From assembly GCA_023375785.1 (NCBI GenBank), contig SZWC01004902.1, positions 127,032 to 160,709 of the forward strand: a DNA stretch of 33,678 bases. Reading direction: 5' to 3'. Made by a program: the position numbers and the translations under genes. Position 1 is the first letter of the stretch. Every line of letters starts with the position of its first letter. The notes beneath the pieces were generated by a model, which was given only the letters and a program-made list of their open reading frames with translations, made no database searches and was not told the origin of the DNA. This document shows, in pieces, positions 21,676 through 30,220 of the stretch. This stretch comes from Penium margaritaceum. Its lineage: Eukaryota; Streptophyta; Zygnematophyceae; Desmidiales; Peniaceae.

Positions 21676-22098
21676 CTAGTGAGCGCGCATGGCCCGGGCA
21701 AGGCGGAGGTCGTCCGGAGGAGCAGGGCAGGTACGAGCAGAGTGCTCAGTAGAGTCACAGTTCCAACACACGAGTGCGCAAGGAACCCGCAAGGAAGCGA
21801 CAGTACCCTTGTCCTTGGCCTTTCCCTTGCCCTTCCCCTTGCCCTTGCCATGACCCTGGGAAGCGAGGGCAGAGGGAGGAGAGGACGAGGAAGAGGCGGT
21901 GGAGGCGGCGGAAGATGTAGCAGAAGAGGAGGAGGGTGCAGTCGCAGTTGTGAGAGCAGCAACTCCCTCGACGGAAGAACGATGGAGGCGCTTGTTCTGA
22001 AGACTGGTCCACCTGGCAGCAAGGCGCTCGGAAGTAAAGTCCCAAAGAGCACCAACTCCAGGCGGCGACCTGGGCGGGACCGGTTGTGACGCGAGGCG
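21676..22098 (-). pseudogene. gag: E3 gag: nucleocapsid segment
   Basis: In register with gag after a TAG at 22099-22101. A Ser-rich tract and a Gly-Lys repeat (GKGKGKGKAKDKG), suited to RNA binding, precede a CCHC zinc knuckle with spacing CX2CX4HX4C (CWNCDSTEHSARTC) at 21727-21768. The segment ends at TAG 21676-21678. Two in-frame TAGs with nothing else wrong between them are notable. Confidence 0.88.
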
Positions 22099-22881
22099 CT
22101 ATAGCTCATCAGCTTTGATGTCGCGAAGGAGATCGGACAGCTCAGGAATGAGGTCGTTGACCATGGTCAGAACGGCGGAGAGCTGGCCAGGTGCTGCGTC
22201 GTCAAGCTCACGAAGGAGCTTGAGACCGCGAGCCCAATAGGCATCAGCGGTCTCATCAGCACGCATGAGGAGCGTGTTGAATTGGAACGTAAGCGCGCTT
22301 TGAGCGGCTTGGCCTGTGATGGTGGTACGGCGAAGCAGCATGGCGTATGCGCCGATGGGGTCGACAGGGCGCTGGACAGTAGGGCCAGCATTGTAGGTAC
22401 CAACATCGTCAATCAGCGATTCAAGGGCAGCGGCGATGAGAGCATGGACAGCATGGGAAGACTCAGCAGCAAGCGGTTTGAAAGGAGCAACAGCAGGGGA
22501 GTAATACTCCCGCAACTGCTCTCCTTGAGCCCAGGCGCTGAAACACACCTCCCAGGAGGAGAAGACGAGTCCAGAGGTAAGTGCAGGGGGTTGAGAGAAG
22601 AAGTCATGCTGGTGAGGCGTAGGAAGAGTGACAGCAGCAGTGGTATTGCCAGCGGCAGATGAAGTGCTAGACGAAGAGGAGGTGCCTACAGAAGGAGTGG
22701 GGTTGGTCGCGACAGACATAGTGGGGAGGCGACGCAGCACTATGGCGGCAACCTCATCAGCAAAAGCAGCGTGATTGTCCTCAGCGAGTTTGAGACAGTC
22801 CTCAGCCTCTTGCTGGGCCGCGCGAGCGAGGGCCAGCTGGCGCTGAAGCGTCTCTACGACTGACTCATCGTCACCAGGCAT
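22099..22881 (-). CDS. gag: E3 gag: capsid portion, open to a TAG
   Basis: 260 codons from ATG at 22879-22881 in the context CACCATGCC. A predicted amphipathic or coiled-coil N-terminus (LQRQLALARAAQQEAEDCLKL) is followed by a Ser/Thr-rich spacer. The copia gag core then contains FSSWEVCFSAWAQGEQLREYY, DPIGAYAMLLRR, ALTFQFNTLLMRADET and AYWARGLKLLREL. The TAG at 22099-22101 comes before the nucleocapsid knuckle, where E2 continues with sense codons. This is therefore probably a nonsense mutation, not the natural end of Gag. Confidence 0.85.
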   Translation of the reverse strand: MPGDDESVVETLQRQLALARAAQQEAEDCLKLAEDNHAAFADEVAAIVLRRLPTMSVATNPTPSVGTSSSSSTSSAAGNTTAAVTLPTPHQHDFFSQPPALTSGLVFSSWEVCFSAWAQGEQLREYYSPAVAPFKPLAAESSHAVHALIAAALESLIDDVGTYNAGPTVQRPVDPIGAYAMLLRRTTITGQAAQSALTFQFNTLLMRADETADAYWARGLKLLRELDDAAPGQLSAVLTMVNDLIPELSDLLRDIKADEL

Positions 22882-22897
22882 GGTGACGTCGGAGGGG

Positions 22898-22922
22898 CCC
22901 TGCCGAAAAAACTTCGGCAGGG
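22898..22922 (-). other. Hairpin just upstream of E3 gag
   Basis: Perfect 10-bp arms CCCTGCCGAA and TTCGGCAGGG with a 5-base loop, ending 16 bases before the gag ATG. It is followed (plus-strand reading) by GTTTCCCCTGCCCCAGTGGG. The same architecture occurs twice in the E4 leader. Confidence 0.85.
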
Positions 22923-23080
22923 TTTCCCCTGCCCCAGTGGGTGTGGGACAACTGGGAGTGCCTTAGGCACGTTGGATGTGCTGCAGGACAACCCGACCCA
23001 GGTCACATAGCCAAGCCACACTAGAGGAGAGAGACAAAGTGCAGGCAGTAGAGAGAGAGAGAGAGAGATACCACAAGCCC

Positions 23081-23632
23081 TCACGAGGGGCGAGGTGGGC
23101 TACGCAAAAAGGCGAGGAGGGGTGCAACAATGGAAGCAGCTGCAGCAGACAAAACAGAGAGGAGGGATGCAGCTGGTACTATCAGGGCCAGAACGCCAGT
23201 GGTGAAGGCAGCACCCACAGTAGGTAGGACTGCTGCTGCAGAGATGGCCGCTGCTGTGAGGATGGTGATGTCAAAGGGTGCAAATGCAGCAGATGCAACG
23301 GCAACGGCTGTGGAGTTGCGGATGGCTGAACTGGGTGTAGACACAGTAAAGGCTGCAGATGCTGTCAAGGAAGCCACAACAGCTGCAGCTACGGCTAGCT
23401 GCGTCCCAATATCTGCCGCTGCCGCACCTATGGGTCCAGCTACCACTGCGGCCTTGGTGTATGACTCCGCAGCACGTCCCGCGGACGTTGAGGCAGGGGC
23501 GCGTGCTGCGCGGGCTGTTGCGGCAAATGTGGCGGGAGCTACAGCGGCGGCGTCTATGACGGCGGAAGCGGCTCGGGTGAGCTTATGTGCAAGCTCTACT
23601 ACGTCGCGACGCACAGTGGAGTACAAAGACAA
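23081..23632 (-). CDS. E3 leader ORF, alanine-rich, unknown function
   Basis: 183-codon open frame in element sense between PBS and gag. It is dominated by Ala, Val, Thr and Ser, with segments such as AVIDAAAVAPATFAATARAA, TTGVLALIVPAASLLSVL and a short hydrophobic end. Two parts resemble the E2 leader frame in sequence and order, so it may be a family trait. The opposite strand is also open here because of GCN/NGC periodicity. Only the shared E2 sense frame favours this strand. No known domain is recognised, and it could be a non-coding compositional relic. Confidence 0.4.
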   Translation of the reverse strand: MSLYSTVRRDVVELAHKLTRAASAVIDAAAVAPATFAATARAARAPASTSAGRAAESYTKAAVVAGPIGAAAADIGTQLAVAAAVVASLTASAAFTVSTPSSAIRNSTAVAVASAAFAPFDITILTAAAISAAAVLPTVGAAFTTGVLALIVPAASLLSVLSAAAASIVAPLLAFLRSPPRPS

Positions 23633-24711
23633 GGGAGCGGTTATGTGCAGCGGCTCGACCCCCCAGAGGAAGCAGGGTGACTAGGGCTTACCGAGCTTTG
23701 TGGTGCAGCCCGCGACGAAGATGGGGCGTCCTCGTTCGCGTGCACGTCGTCTCTCTGGTGTCTGGACTGGCGCTCCGGCCGCTCCACGTGTTGTTCAGCA
23801 GGAGATGCCGCACCCGGTAGATCTGAGGAAGCCAGCTTGGCACCTCGCACCACTGTAGTGGTGCGTTCTCGGCGATGGTAGATGCCGCTGCTGCTATCGC
23901 GCTCAAGAGTGGCACGACTCCCACCGACCCCACTGCGTGGGAGCGGCTGATCCGTTGCTTGCGAATGCCAATCCCAGCTGCAGCCGCGGGCGATGCAGCT
24001 GCTGCCGCGGTGTATATGACGATGCTGCAGGCCGGCAATGTTGCTTGTTGCTGCGACAGCCTTGGTCGTGGGGTACAGCCATAGCTATGGCCGCTGCTGC
24101 TGATGCTATAGCACTTGGAAGTGCTGCTGCAGTACCGTCTCTGTCGCTGCTCTGCGTCGCTGCTGCAGCCGCTTTGCTTTGTAGATCTGTTGCTCTGCTG
24201 CCGGGCTGACGGGCTGCTGCTGTGGTGCCAGGCCGTCAGCTACCGTTGCTAACGGCCGGTACGGACAGTAGGTGCGGACGGGAGGTACGGACGGGAGGTC
24301 CGGCTGTCGCCCAGCGTTCGGTGAGTAGGCACCGAGGTGGCAGCGGGATTGGCAGTCTCCGTGGAGGGACTGCTGATGCTTCATGCTGGTACCGTGGAGA
24401 GGGAAGGTGTTGAGTAAAAGGTGAGCGGGAGACGGGTCCAGAATGGGACGTCTACCGCAAGGAGGTCGTCGCCAAGAGAGGCAAGGCCGTGGTAGAGACG
24501 AGGGGAGAAGGGCGGCCGCCGAGAGAGGCGAGGGACAGCCAGGGGATGGCTGGCCCAAGCAGGCGTGTGTCTCCCCCTGTGCAGCTAGGGAGTGAGCTGC
24601 GCAGTCTACAGTGGCGGGGTGAGCATGCGACGCCAAGAGTGGCAGCCGCGAGTTTGGCCCAGGATGTGTGGACGGCAGGTTGATCCCCCGTCAGACTTCC
24701 ACGCAAACCTT
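23633..24711 (-). other. E3 leader, PBS-proximal part
   Basis: Over 1 kb between the PBS and the alanine-rich frame. Two further sense ORFs (24636-24106, Pro/Ser-rich, and 24038-23688, starting with an Ala-rich stretch) have no recognisable motifs. A donor-like GGTAAG occurs on the sense strand near 23690. No strong tandem repeat. Confidence 0.4.
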
Positions 24712-24723
24712 CCTCTGATACCA
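24712..24723 (-). other. E3 primer-binding site
   Basis: Minus strand TGGTATCAGAGG, one base after the 5' LTR end. It matches 11 of 12 bases of the plant initiator tRNA-Met PBS. Confidence 0.92.
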
Positions 24724-24724
24724 G

Positions 24725-25227
24725 TGGGAAGTAGACTCTGACAGCTAGAAGAACTTGCACGGCAAACGACACGAAGATTGGGTCAAGCCATGGCGGGTTG
24801 TGCGTGGGAGTCTAGGACAAAGGCCAAAAGTGACGAAACACGCACGACAGAGGTGTTACAAGCAGGAGAGAGCGAGCGGCAGCGAGCGAGCAAACGACGA
24901 ACTCGCTCAAACTCGCTGCCCTCGTGGTGTTGAACAGTCACCATTCGACCACGAAATCATCCCAGCCCCTGTCTACCCCTGTTTGAGGGAGCAACCGGTG
25001 GGCACCACACAAGTCCACTACACACAACCAAACTGCATGCAACCTCAAGGTGCTTGTGCAATTTCCTACCGACTGTGCCAAGGGATTGTCTGTCGTGAGG
25101 CCGTCACGCCACCACTTGAGCTACGGCGTCAGCACCGATGTCCCTCCAGAATCAGTCACATGCGTCAGTGCGGTGGGTGTGCAACGAGGCCAGAGGTCAC
25201 AATGTGTCTGTGGCACATAAACCAACA
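24725..25227 (-). repeat. E3 5' LTR
   Basis: On the minus strand, TGTTGGTTTATG to CTACTTCCCA, 503 bp, with about 23 differences from the 3' LTR. The complementary (plus) strand carries a purine-rich GAGAGCGAGCGG tract. Only 17 bp separate it from the end of E4. Confidence 0.93.
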
Positions 25228-25244
25228 AGTGTGACAGATGGAGC

Positions 25245-26061
25245 TGGAAATCTAAGCGGCAGGTTGGGGCAGCATGCGTTGTTGATGCAACGTTGCTTAA
25301 GTCTCCTGCCCCCTCCGTCTGCTGCTCTAGAGCCTAAGTCTAGAAGCTCTCGGTTTGTTACTCAGAAGTGCGCGCGCCAGAGTTAGCGCCAAAAAGCAGC
25401 TAAAAACTGGAAAAGAATAATTAGCAATGAACAATGAGACACAATGCGAGACCCCTCCAAGAACTAGCCTCCCCCCCAGCTCTGTAGAGCTTGTTACTCA
25501 GTTCATCAGCCAGTCAGAAATTACCTATTTTCAGGCTGGCAGGTTTTCTCGGTGAGGCCTGCCAGACGGCCGACAGCCCAAAACCCGGGCGTCGTCCGTC
25601 CAGTTTATGGTCCTGAAAACTGGACCATACCATAATGCCGACGCTGCGAATGCAGCCGTGCGGTCAGAATCAGCTAGAAAAAAATGTAGCGAGGAGTTAT
25701 GGCGACCTAAACCCAAGTAGTGCCTACTATGGTCTATGATGCCGAACAGGGCAATGCAACAGGCAACAAGGACCCTAGGCAGTGCATGACGATGCAGACG
25801 CGATAGGACCCGCTGGACGCATGCAGACAGCAACTGTGGTGGCCGTGACCGCCGGCAGCGCGACCGCCGAGAAGGCCTGCCGATGGAGCTGAACACGTCG
25901 CCGGAGAGAGGAGGCTCCAGCGAACTGCGAGAAGACCTCAGCGTGCGTCAGCTCCACCGGACGACACTCCATCACCGTCGAGTCTCACCGTTAGTCATCT
26001 GTACGCCGATGTACACAAGCCGGGAGGACACAACAGAGCACAATAAGAGCAAAAACCGACA
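25245..26061 (-). repeat. E4 3' LTR
   Basis: On the minus strand it starts TGTCGGTTTTTG right after a purine tract and ends GATTTCCA. It is 817 bp. Its end segment (25245-25603) matches 33310-33676 closely, with blocks such as TTAGCAATGAACAATGAGAC and ATTACCTATTTTCAGGCTGG (plus-strand reading). Confidence 0.88.
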
Positions 26062-26132
26062 CTCCCCCATGACTCACAGGCGTAGTGCACATGGGCGGGC
26101 AGAGACACGGTCAACATCCAGACTCCCCCATG
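26062..26132 (-). other. E4 polypurine region with two copies of the tract
   Basis: Minus strand CATGGGGGAGT occurs at 26061-26071, abutting the LTR start TGTCGG, and again at 26122-26132, 61 bp upstream and only 37 bp after the pol stop. Either could prime plus-strand synthesis. Confidence 0.7.
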
Positions 26133-26168
26133 GCACGCAGAGACGCAGGCAGAGACCAAGAGAGCAAA

Positions 26169-29100
26169 TCACGGACGCACGCCGACTAAACTCACAGCCT
26201 TCTTGAACGAGTCCCGCTTCATTGCCTTGATCAGGAAGTCAGCCAGTTGCCATGCTGTCTTAACCCACACGATGCTGATGCTGCCGTCGTGCAACAACGA
26301 ACACACATAGTGATACTCAACATTGATGTGCTTTGTGCGAGTGTGATGCACACCGTCATTGTCGGCAATGGCCATGGCACTCTCATTGTCACAATGCAAG
26401 GTGATGGATGCGACAGACTGACGCAACTCAGACAACAGACGACGCAACCACACACTCTCACACGCGCCTGAGCCAAGTGCCACGTACTCAGCCTCAGGAG
26501 TGCTGCGTGCAATGCACCCTTGCTTACCACTACGCCAGGACACTACTGTGCCGCCGATCAGGAAGATCCAACCTGTGCGACTCTTACCGTCTGGACTGCC
26601 GGCCCTGTTACAGTCGGTGTAGCCCACTGCGACGACGGACGGCTGGCGGCGGAACATGAGACCTCGCCGAGGGGTCGAGACAACATAGCGCAGCACTCGA
26701 ATCGCGGCCTCGTAGTGGAGGTGACGCGGCTCCTGAGAGAACTGGACCAGGAGGTTGACGGCGAACGCGATGTATGGACGCGTCGTCGTCGCCAGGAACA
26801 TCAGTGACCCGATGATCCGCAGATACGTGGTCACATCAACTGGCTCCCCCACAACAACTGGGTCAGGACTCTTCAGCTTCACCTGGCCGTCGGGCGACAT
26901 GGGTGAGGATGCGCTGGACACGAGGGGCAGGTCCTCGGCGAAGCGAGCTGACAGGGTTTGCACATAGGCAGCCTGGTGGACGTGTAGGATGCCCTGAGAG
27001 GGATCACGCTCGAGCTCCTTGCCGAGGAAGACTTGGGTAGACCCGAGATCCTTCATCTGGTAGGCGGCGTGCAGCAAGTCCTTGACACGCTGGATGGCAG
27101 CCGTGTCTGGCGACGTAATGAGGAGATCGTCAACGTATACCAGAACTGCGACAAAGGTCTGACCTCGCGGGCTGAGAAACAGTGCGAGGTCAGCGGTGCT
27201 GCACTGGAGGCCGCCACGGAGAAGTGTGCTGCTGATCTCCAAGTTCCTGCACCGAGGCGGCTGCTTCAGGCCATAGAGGGCCTTCCGCAGCCGCCAGACT
27301 CTCCCAGTACCGTCGTTGAAGCCTGGGGGCTGCACCATGTAGAGCTCCTCACCCTCCACTGAGCCATGGAGGAACGTGTTGCTCACGTCCATCTGATGCA
27401 GCTCCCACCCATGCTTGGCAACCAGGCTCAAGAGCGCCTGGCTGGTGGAGAACCGACCGACTGGGACGAAGATCTGGTCGTAGTCAACCCCAGGGACCTG
27501 AGCAAACCCCTTTGCTGTGAGGCGGGCCTTGTACTTGTCCAAGGACCCGTCAGGCTTCCACTTACGCCGTAAGACCCACTTGGCGCCAATGGCCTTCCGA
27601 CCTGGAGGGAGGTCGACGAGGTCATACACGTGGTGCTGCCAGATAGCAGCGAGCTCCTCGGCGTAGGCAGCATCCCAATGTGCGGCCTCAGGAGAGGCTC
27701 GAGCCTTGCGTAGGGTGGCTGGGTCCTCCGGGCGTGCTGTGGACCGGACTGAGAGGGCGTATGCATCACGAGCTCCAGGTGGGATGCGGGCGAGTGCAGC
27801 CATGACAGCATGTCGATGCTCGTGATGAAGCATGGCGTAGCCCAGTGCAGAGCCCGGATGAAGGTCGGAGATGATGGCCGAGGTGGTCAGGCCGAGAGCC
27901 TTCATGCCAGGGTCCCCGCTCACGACCGTGGGAGTGGAGGAGACACGTGGAGCCATAGGGAGTCGAGGCGCCACAGGACGCGGTGTGACGGTCTGCGCGC
28001 TCATTGTCGGCCAAGGTCGGAGGCTGCCGCCTGGGCCACGTGTGTAGCGCGATCGAGCAGGAGATGGCACTAAGTCCGATGGGCCAACGGAGGCAAACGG
28101 GGCTACTGGCCCGGAGGAGCCAGCGGACGCAACAGGCGCTGCTGGCCCGGAGGGGCCAGCGGAGGCGACTGGGGCTGCTGGCCCGGAGGGGCCAGCGGAC
28201 ACGACCGGGGCTGCTGGTCCGGAGGGGCCAGTGGACGCGACTGGGACTGCTGGGCCGGAGGGGCCAACGGACGCGGCGGGGACTGCTGGCCCCAAGGGGC
28301 CAGCGGACGTGACTGGGGCTGCTGGCCCGGAGGGGCCAGCGGACACGACCGGGGCTGCTGGTCCGGAGGGGCCAGCGGACACGACCGGGGCTACTGGTCC
28401 GGAGGGGCCAACGGACGCTGCGGGGACTGCTGGCCCCGAGGGTTCAGCGGACGCGACTGGGGCTTCTGGCCCAGAGGAGCCAGAGGACACCACCGAGGTT
28501 GCTGGTCCGGAGGGGCCAGCGGGTGCGACCAGGACTGCTGGCCCCGAGGGGCCAGCGGACGCGTCTGGGGTTGCTGGCCCGGAGGGACCAGCGGACGTGA
28601 CCGGCGCTGCTGGCCCGGAGGGGCCAGCGGAGGCGACTGGGGCTGCTGGCCCGGAGGGGCTAGCGGACGCGACCGGGGCTGCTGGCCCGGAGGGGCTAGC
28701 GGACGCGACGGGGACTGCTCGCCCCGAGGACGCGACAAGGGCTACCAGCTCAGAGGGACAGTGTGTTGTGTCACTCGGAAGCGACAGGACGGAGGACGGA
28801 CTCACCACTCCCCCACGCGACGGGAGGGACACGGAAGAGCCGGAGTGAATGAGGTCGCGGGAAAACAGGTCCTCGAAGAAGAGGGCATCGCGGGACTCGA
28901 CGATGTAGTGCCGAGACGGGTCCCAGAAGCGCCAGGCCTTGGACTGACGAGACACGCCAAGGAAGGTGCAGGGGTGTCCGTGGGGGGCGACCTTGCCGCC
29001 CTGCTGTGGGGCGGACAGCCACACAATGGCTACGCAGCCCCAGACGCGAGCCGGGCGCAGATCAGCGCGCCGACCGCACCAATGCTGGTAGGGCGTGGAC

Positions 29101-29618
29101 TGGCGGGGAAGGGGACCGTGGGGAATCCGGTTCCAGACCCAGGTCATGTAGGCCATGGCTTCAAAATAGAAGCCATTGGAGAGAACGGACTCGACCCGCA
29201 TGGTGCGGACAGCGTCGGTCATGGTACGGTTCCACCGCTCATAGACGCCGTTCTGGGCGGGTGTGTAGGGCGCAGACGTCTCATGGTGGATCCCGCGGGA
29301 GGCAAGAAAGGTCGTGGCCTCACCCATGTATTCTCCGCCGCAATCGGAGCGAAAGCGGCGAAGAGGACGGCCACACTCGCGCATCGCGAGGACAAGCCAG
29401 TCCTGAATGGCGCGGGCGACATCGCTCTTCTGCCGGAGGCAGAAGACCCAGCGGTAGCAAGAATAGTTGTCCGTAAGGGTGAGGACATAGCGGCCATGCT
29501 CACCGAAGGACGTGGTGGGGAGAGGGCCCATGACGTCCGAGGGGACAAGGTCGAGGGGGCGGACGCATGGGAGGAAGACAAGGGGTACGTGGACCGGTGC
29601 ATCTTCCCCTGAGCGCAA
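26169..29618 (-). CDS. pol: E4 pol: integrase, repeat linker, RT and RNase H in one frame
   Basis: 1149-codon frame without stops. Integrase: Asp28 (PSDVMG), Asp92 (RSDCGGEY), Glu127 (NGVYERWN), with the C-terminal end at ESRDALFFED, about residues 241-250. A 12-residue repeat linker occupies residues 305-508. RT: AKWVLRRKWKPDG near residue 673, KARLTAKGFAQVPG, YVDD at 828-831, LIGSLMF-type block IIGSLMFLATTT. RNase H starts near residue 995: GYTDCNRAG (first Asp kept, the usual second Asp is Asn), PEAEYVALGSG, CDNESAMAI, TKHINVEYHYV, ending VGVRP. The apparent start is only the first ATG after a frameshift from the protease frame, so this is part of a Gag-Pol polyprotein. Confidence 0.93.
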   Translation of the reverse strand: MRSGEDAPVHVPLVFLPCVRPLDLVPSDVMGPLPTTSFGEHGRYVLTLTDNYSCYRWVFCLRQKSDVARAIQDWLVLAMRECGRPLRRFRSDCGGEYMGEATTFLASRGIHHETSAPYTPAQNGVYERWNRTMTDAVRTMRVESVLSNGFYFEAMAYMTWVWNRIPHGPLPRQSTPYQHWCGRRADLRPARVWGCVAIVWLSAPQQGGKVAPHGHPCTFLGVSRQSKAWRFWDPSRHYIVESRDALFFEDLFSRDLIHSGSSVSLPSRGGVVSPSSVLSLPSDTTHCPSELVALVASSGRAVPVASASPSGPAAPVASASPSGPAAPVASAGPSGPAAPVTSAGPSGPATPDASAGPSGPAVLVAPAGPSGPATSVVSSGSSGPEAPVASAEPSGPAVPAASVGPSGPVAPVVSAGPSGPAAPVVSAGPSGPAAPVTSAGPLGPAVPAASVGPSGPAVPVASTGPSGPAAPVVSAGPSGPAAPVASAGPSGPAAPVASAGSSGPVAPFASVGPSDLVPSPARSRYTRGPGGSLRPWPTMSAQTVTPRPVAPRLPMAPRVSSTPTVVSGDPGMKALGLTTSAIISDLHPGSALGYAMLHHEHRHAVMAALARIPPGARDAYALSVRSTARPEDPATLRKARASPEAAHWDAAYAEELAAIWQHHVYDLVDLPPGRKAIGAKWVLRRKWKPDGSLDKYKARLTAKGFAQVPGVDYDQIFVPVGRFSTSQALLSLVAKHGWELHQMDVSNTFLHGSVEGEELYMVQPPGFNDGTGRVWRLRKALYGLKQPPRCRNLEISSTLLRGGLQCSTADLALFLSPRGQTFVAVLVYVDDLLITSPDTAAIQRVKDLLHAAYQMKDLGSTQVFLGKELERDPSQGILHVHQAAYVQTLSARFAEDLPLVSSASSPMSPDGQVKLKSPDPVVVGEPVDVTTYLRIIGSLMFLATTTRPYIAFAVNLLVQFSQEPRHLHYEAAIRVLRYVVSTPRRGLMFRRQPSVVAVGYTDCNRAGSPDGKSRTGWIFLIGGTVVSWRSGKQGCIARSTPEAEYVALGSGACESVWLRRLLSELRQSVASITLHCDNESAMAIADNDGVHHTRTKHINVEYHYVCSLLHDGSISIVWVKTAWQLADFLIKAMKRDSFKKAVSLVGVRP
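28095..28706 (-). repeat. 36-bp coding minisatellite in the E4 pol linker
   Basis: About 17 tandem copies of a 36-bp unit encoding 12 residues of the form ASAGPSGPAAPV, with substitutions but no frame-breaking indel. It lies between integrase and RT and is predicted to be a disordered, Pro/Ala/Ser/Gly-rich spacer. Confidence 0.92.
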
Positions 29619-30220
29619 TCAATGCACTCATTGGGGCACGGGAGAGGGAAAGTCTCCGGGTCAAGGCCCTTGGCCGGCTGGGTGTGGAGCATGCTCTCTA
29701 CGGCGGCGGAGTGGACGTGGCAAAGGCGACGATGCAAGAGGTGGGTGTGCTGAGGAGAAAGCGTACTCGTGACAAACACATGGCCTGTGGGGGCCGACGC
29801 GGAAGAGACGGGAGAGGAAGAGGAGAGGCGAGGAATATGCCACAGGTTTCCATGAGCGGTGGCTTGCAGTATGACAAGACCAAACGGACGCAACGACACA
29901 GTGCCAACACCACGCGAGTGTACAACGTCCATGCTCATGCGGTCAAGGGAAATCACGGACAGGAGGCTGAGCTCGAGACCAGGGACGAAGAGGACATCGG
30001 TCAGAAAGACGTCACCGGCAGGACCACGGAAACGAACGACGCCAACACCACGGACCAACAATACTTGTACGGAGCCCATCCGGACACCGGAGACATCACC
30101 TATAGGATCGACCATATGGAAGGCCTCGCGAGAGGCCGTCATGTGATGCGTGGCCCCGGAGTCGATGATCCAGGTCTCAGTAGGGTTCTGGAAAGGGGTC
30201 GCCAGATCGCTGACGGTCAC
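29560..30220 (-). CDS. pol: E4 pol: protease and pre-integrase domain
   Basis: Separate register from gag and from the integrase frame. The protease motif WIIDSGATHHM is intact, with Asp at 30161-30163. VRGVGVVRFRGPAGD and ELSLLSVISLD follow. The pre-integrase zinc region LLHRRLCHVH ... CPNECIDCAQGKMH is complete. The open frame formally runs on to 29219, but pol homology moves to the next register around 29570-29600. Upstream of 30220, homologous-looking residues continue in this frame to a TAG near 30257-30259 (context DDW-stop-TRF). Confidence 0.88.

Larger units (their letters stand above)
17006..25227 (-). mobile_element. E3: full-length Ty1/copia element, same family as E1 and E2
   Basis: Both LTRs (17006-17509 and 24725-25227), PBS, leader, gag, pol and purine tract are present on the minus strand. 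I count about 23 differences between the two LTRs, roughly 95% identity, so it is younger than E2. Gag and protease lie in one continuous register broken by two TAG codons. Integrase, linker and RNase H need frameshifts. The protease, integrase and RT catalytic residues are still encoded. No matching 5-bp target duplication is visible (left flank CACCG, right flank AGTGT). Confidence 0.95.

Noticed and set aside
23130-23684. Plus-strand 184-codon Ala-rich ORF in the E3 leader
   Set aside because: It overlaps the sense-strand leader frame. Similarity to E2 is in element sense, so the plus-strand frame is taken as a shadow of GCN periodicity.
28231-28848. Plus-strand ORF with collagen-like Gly-x-x repeats
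   Set aside because: It is the antisense of the 36-bp minisatellite in E4 pol. The minus-strand frame is continuous with integrase and RT, so the plus frame is a shadow.
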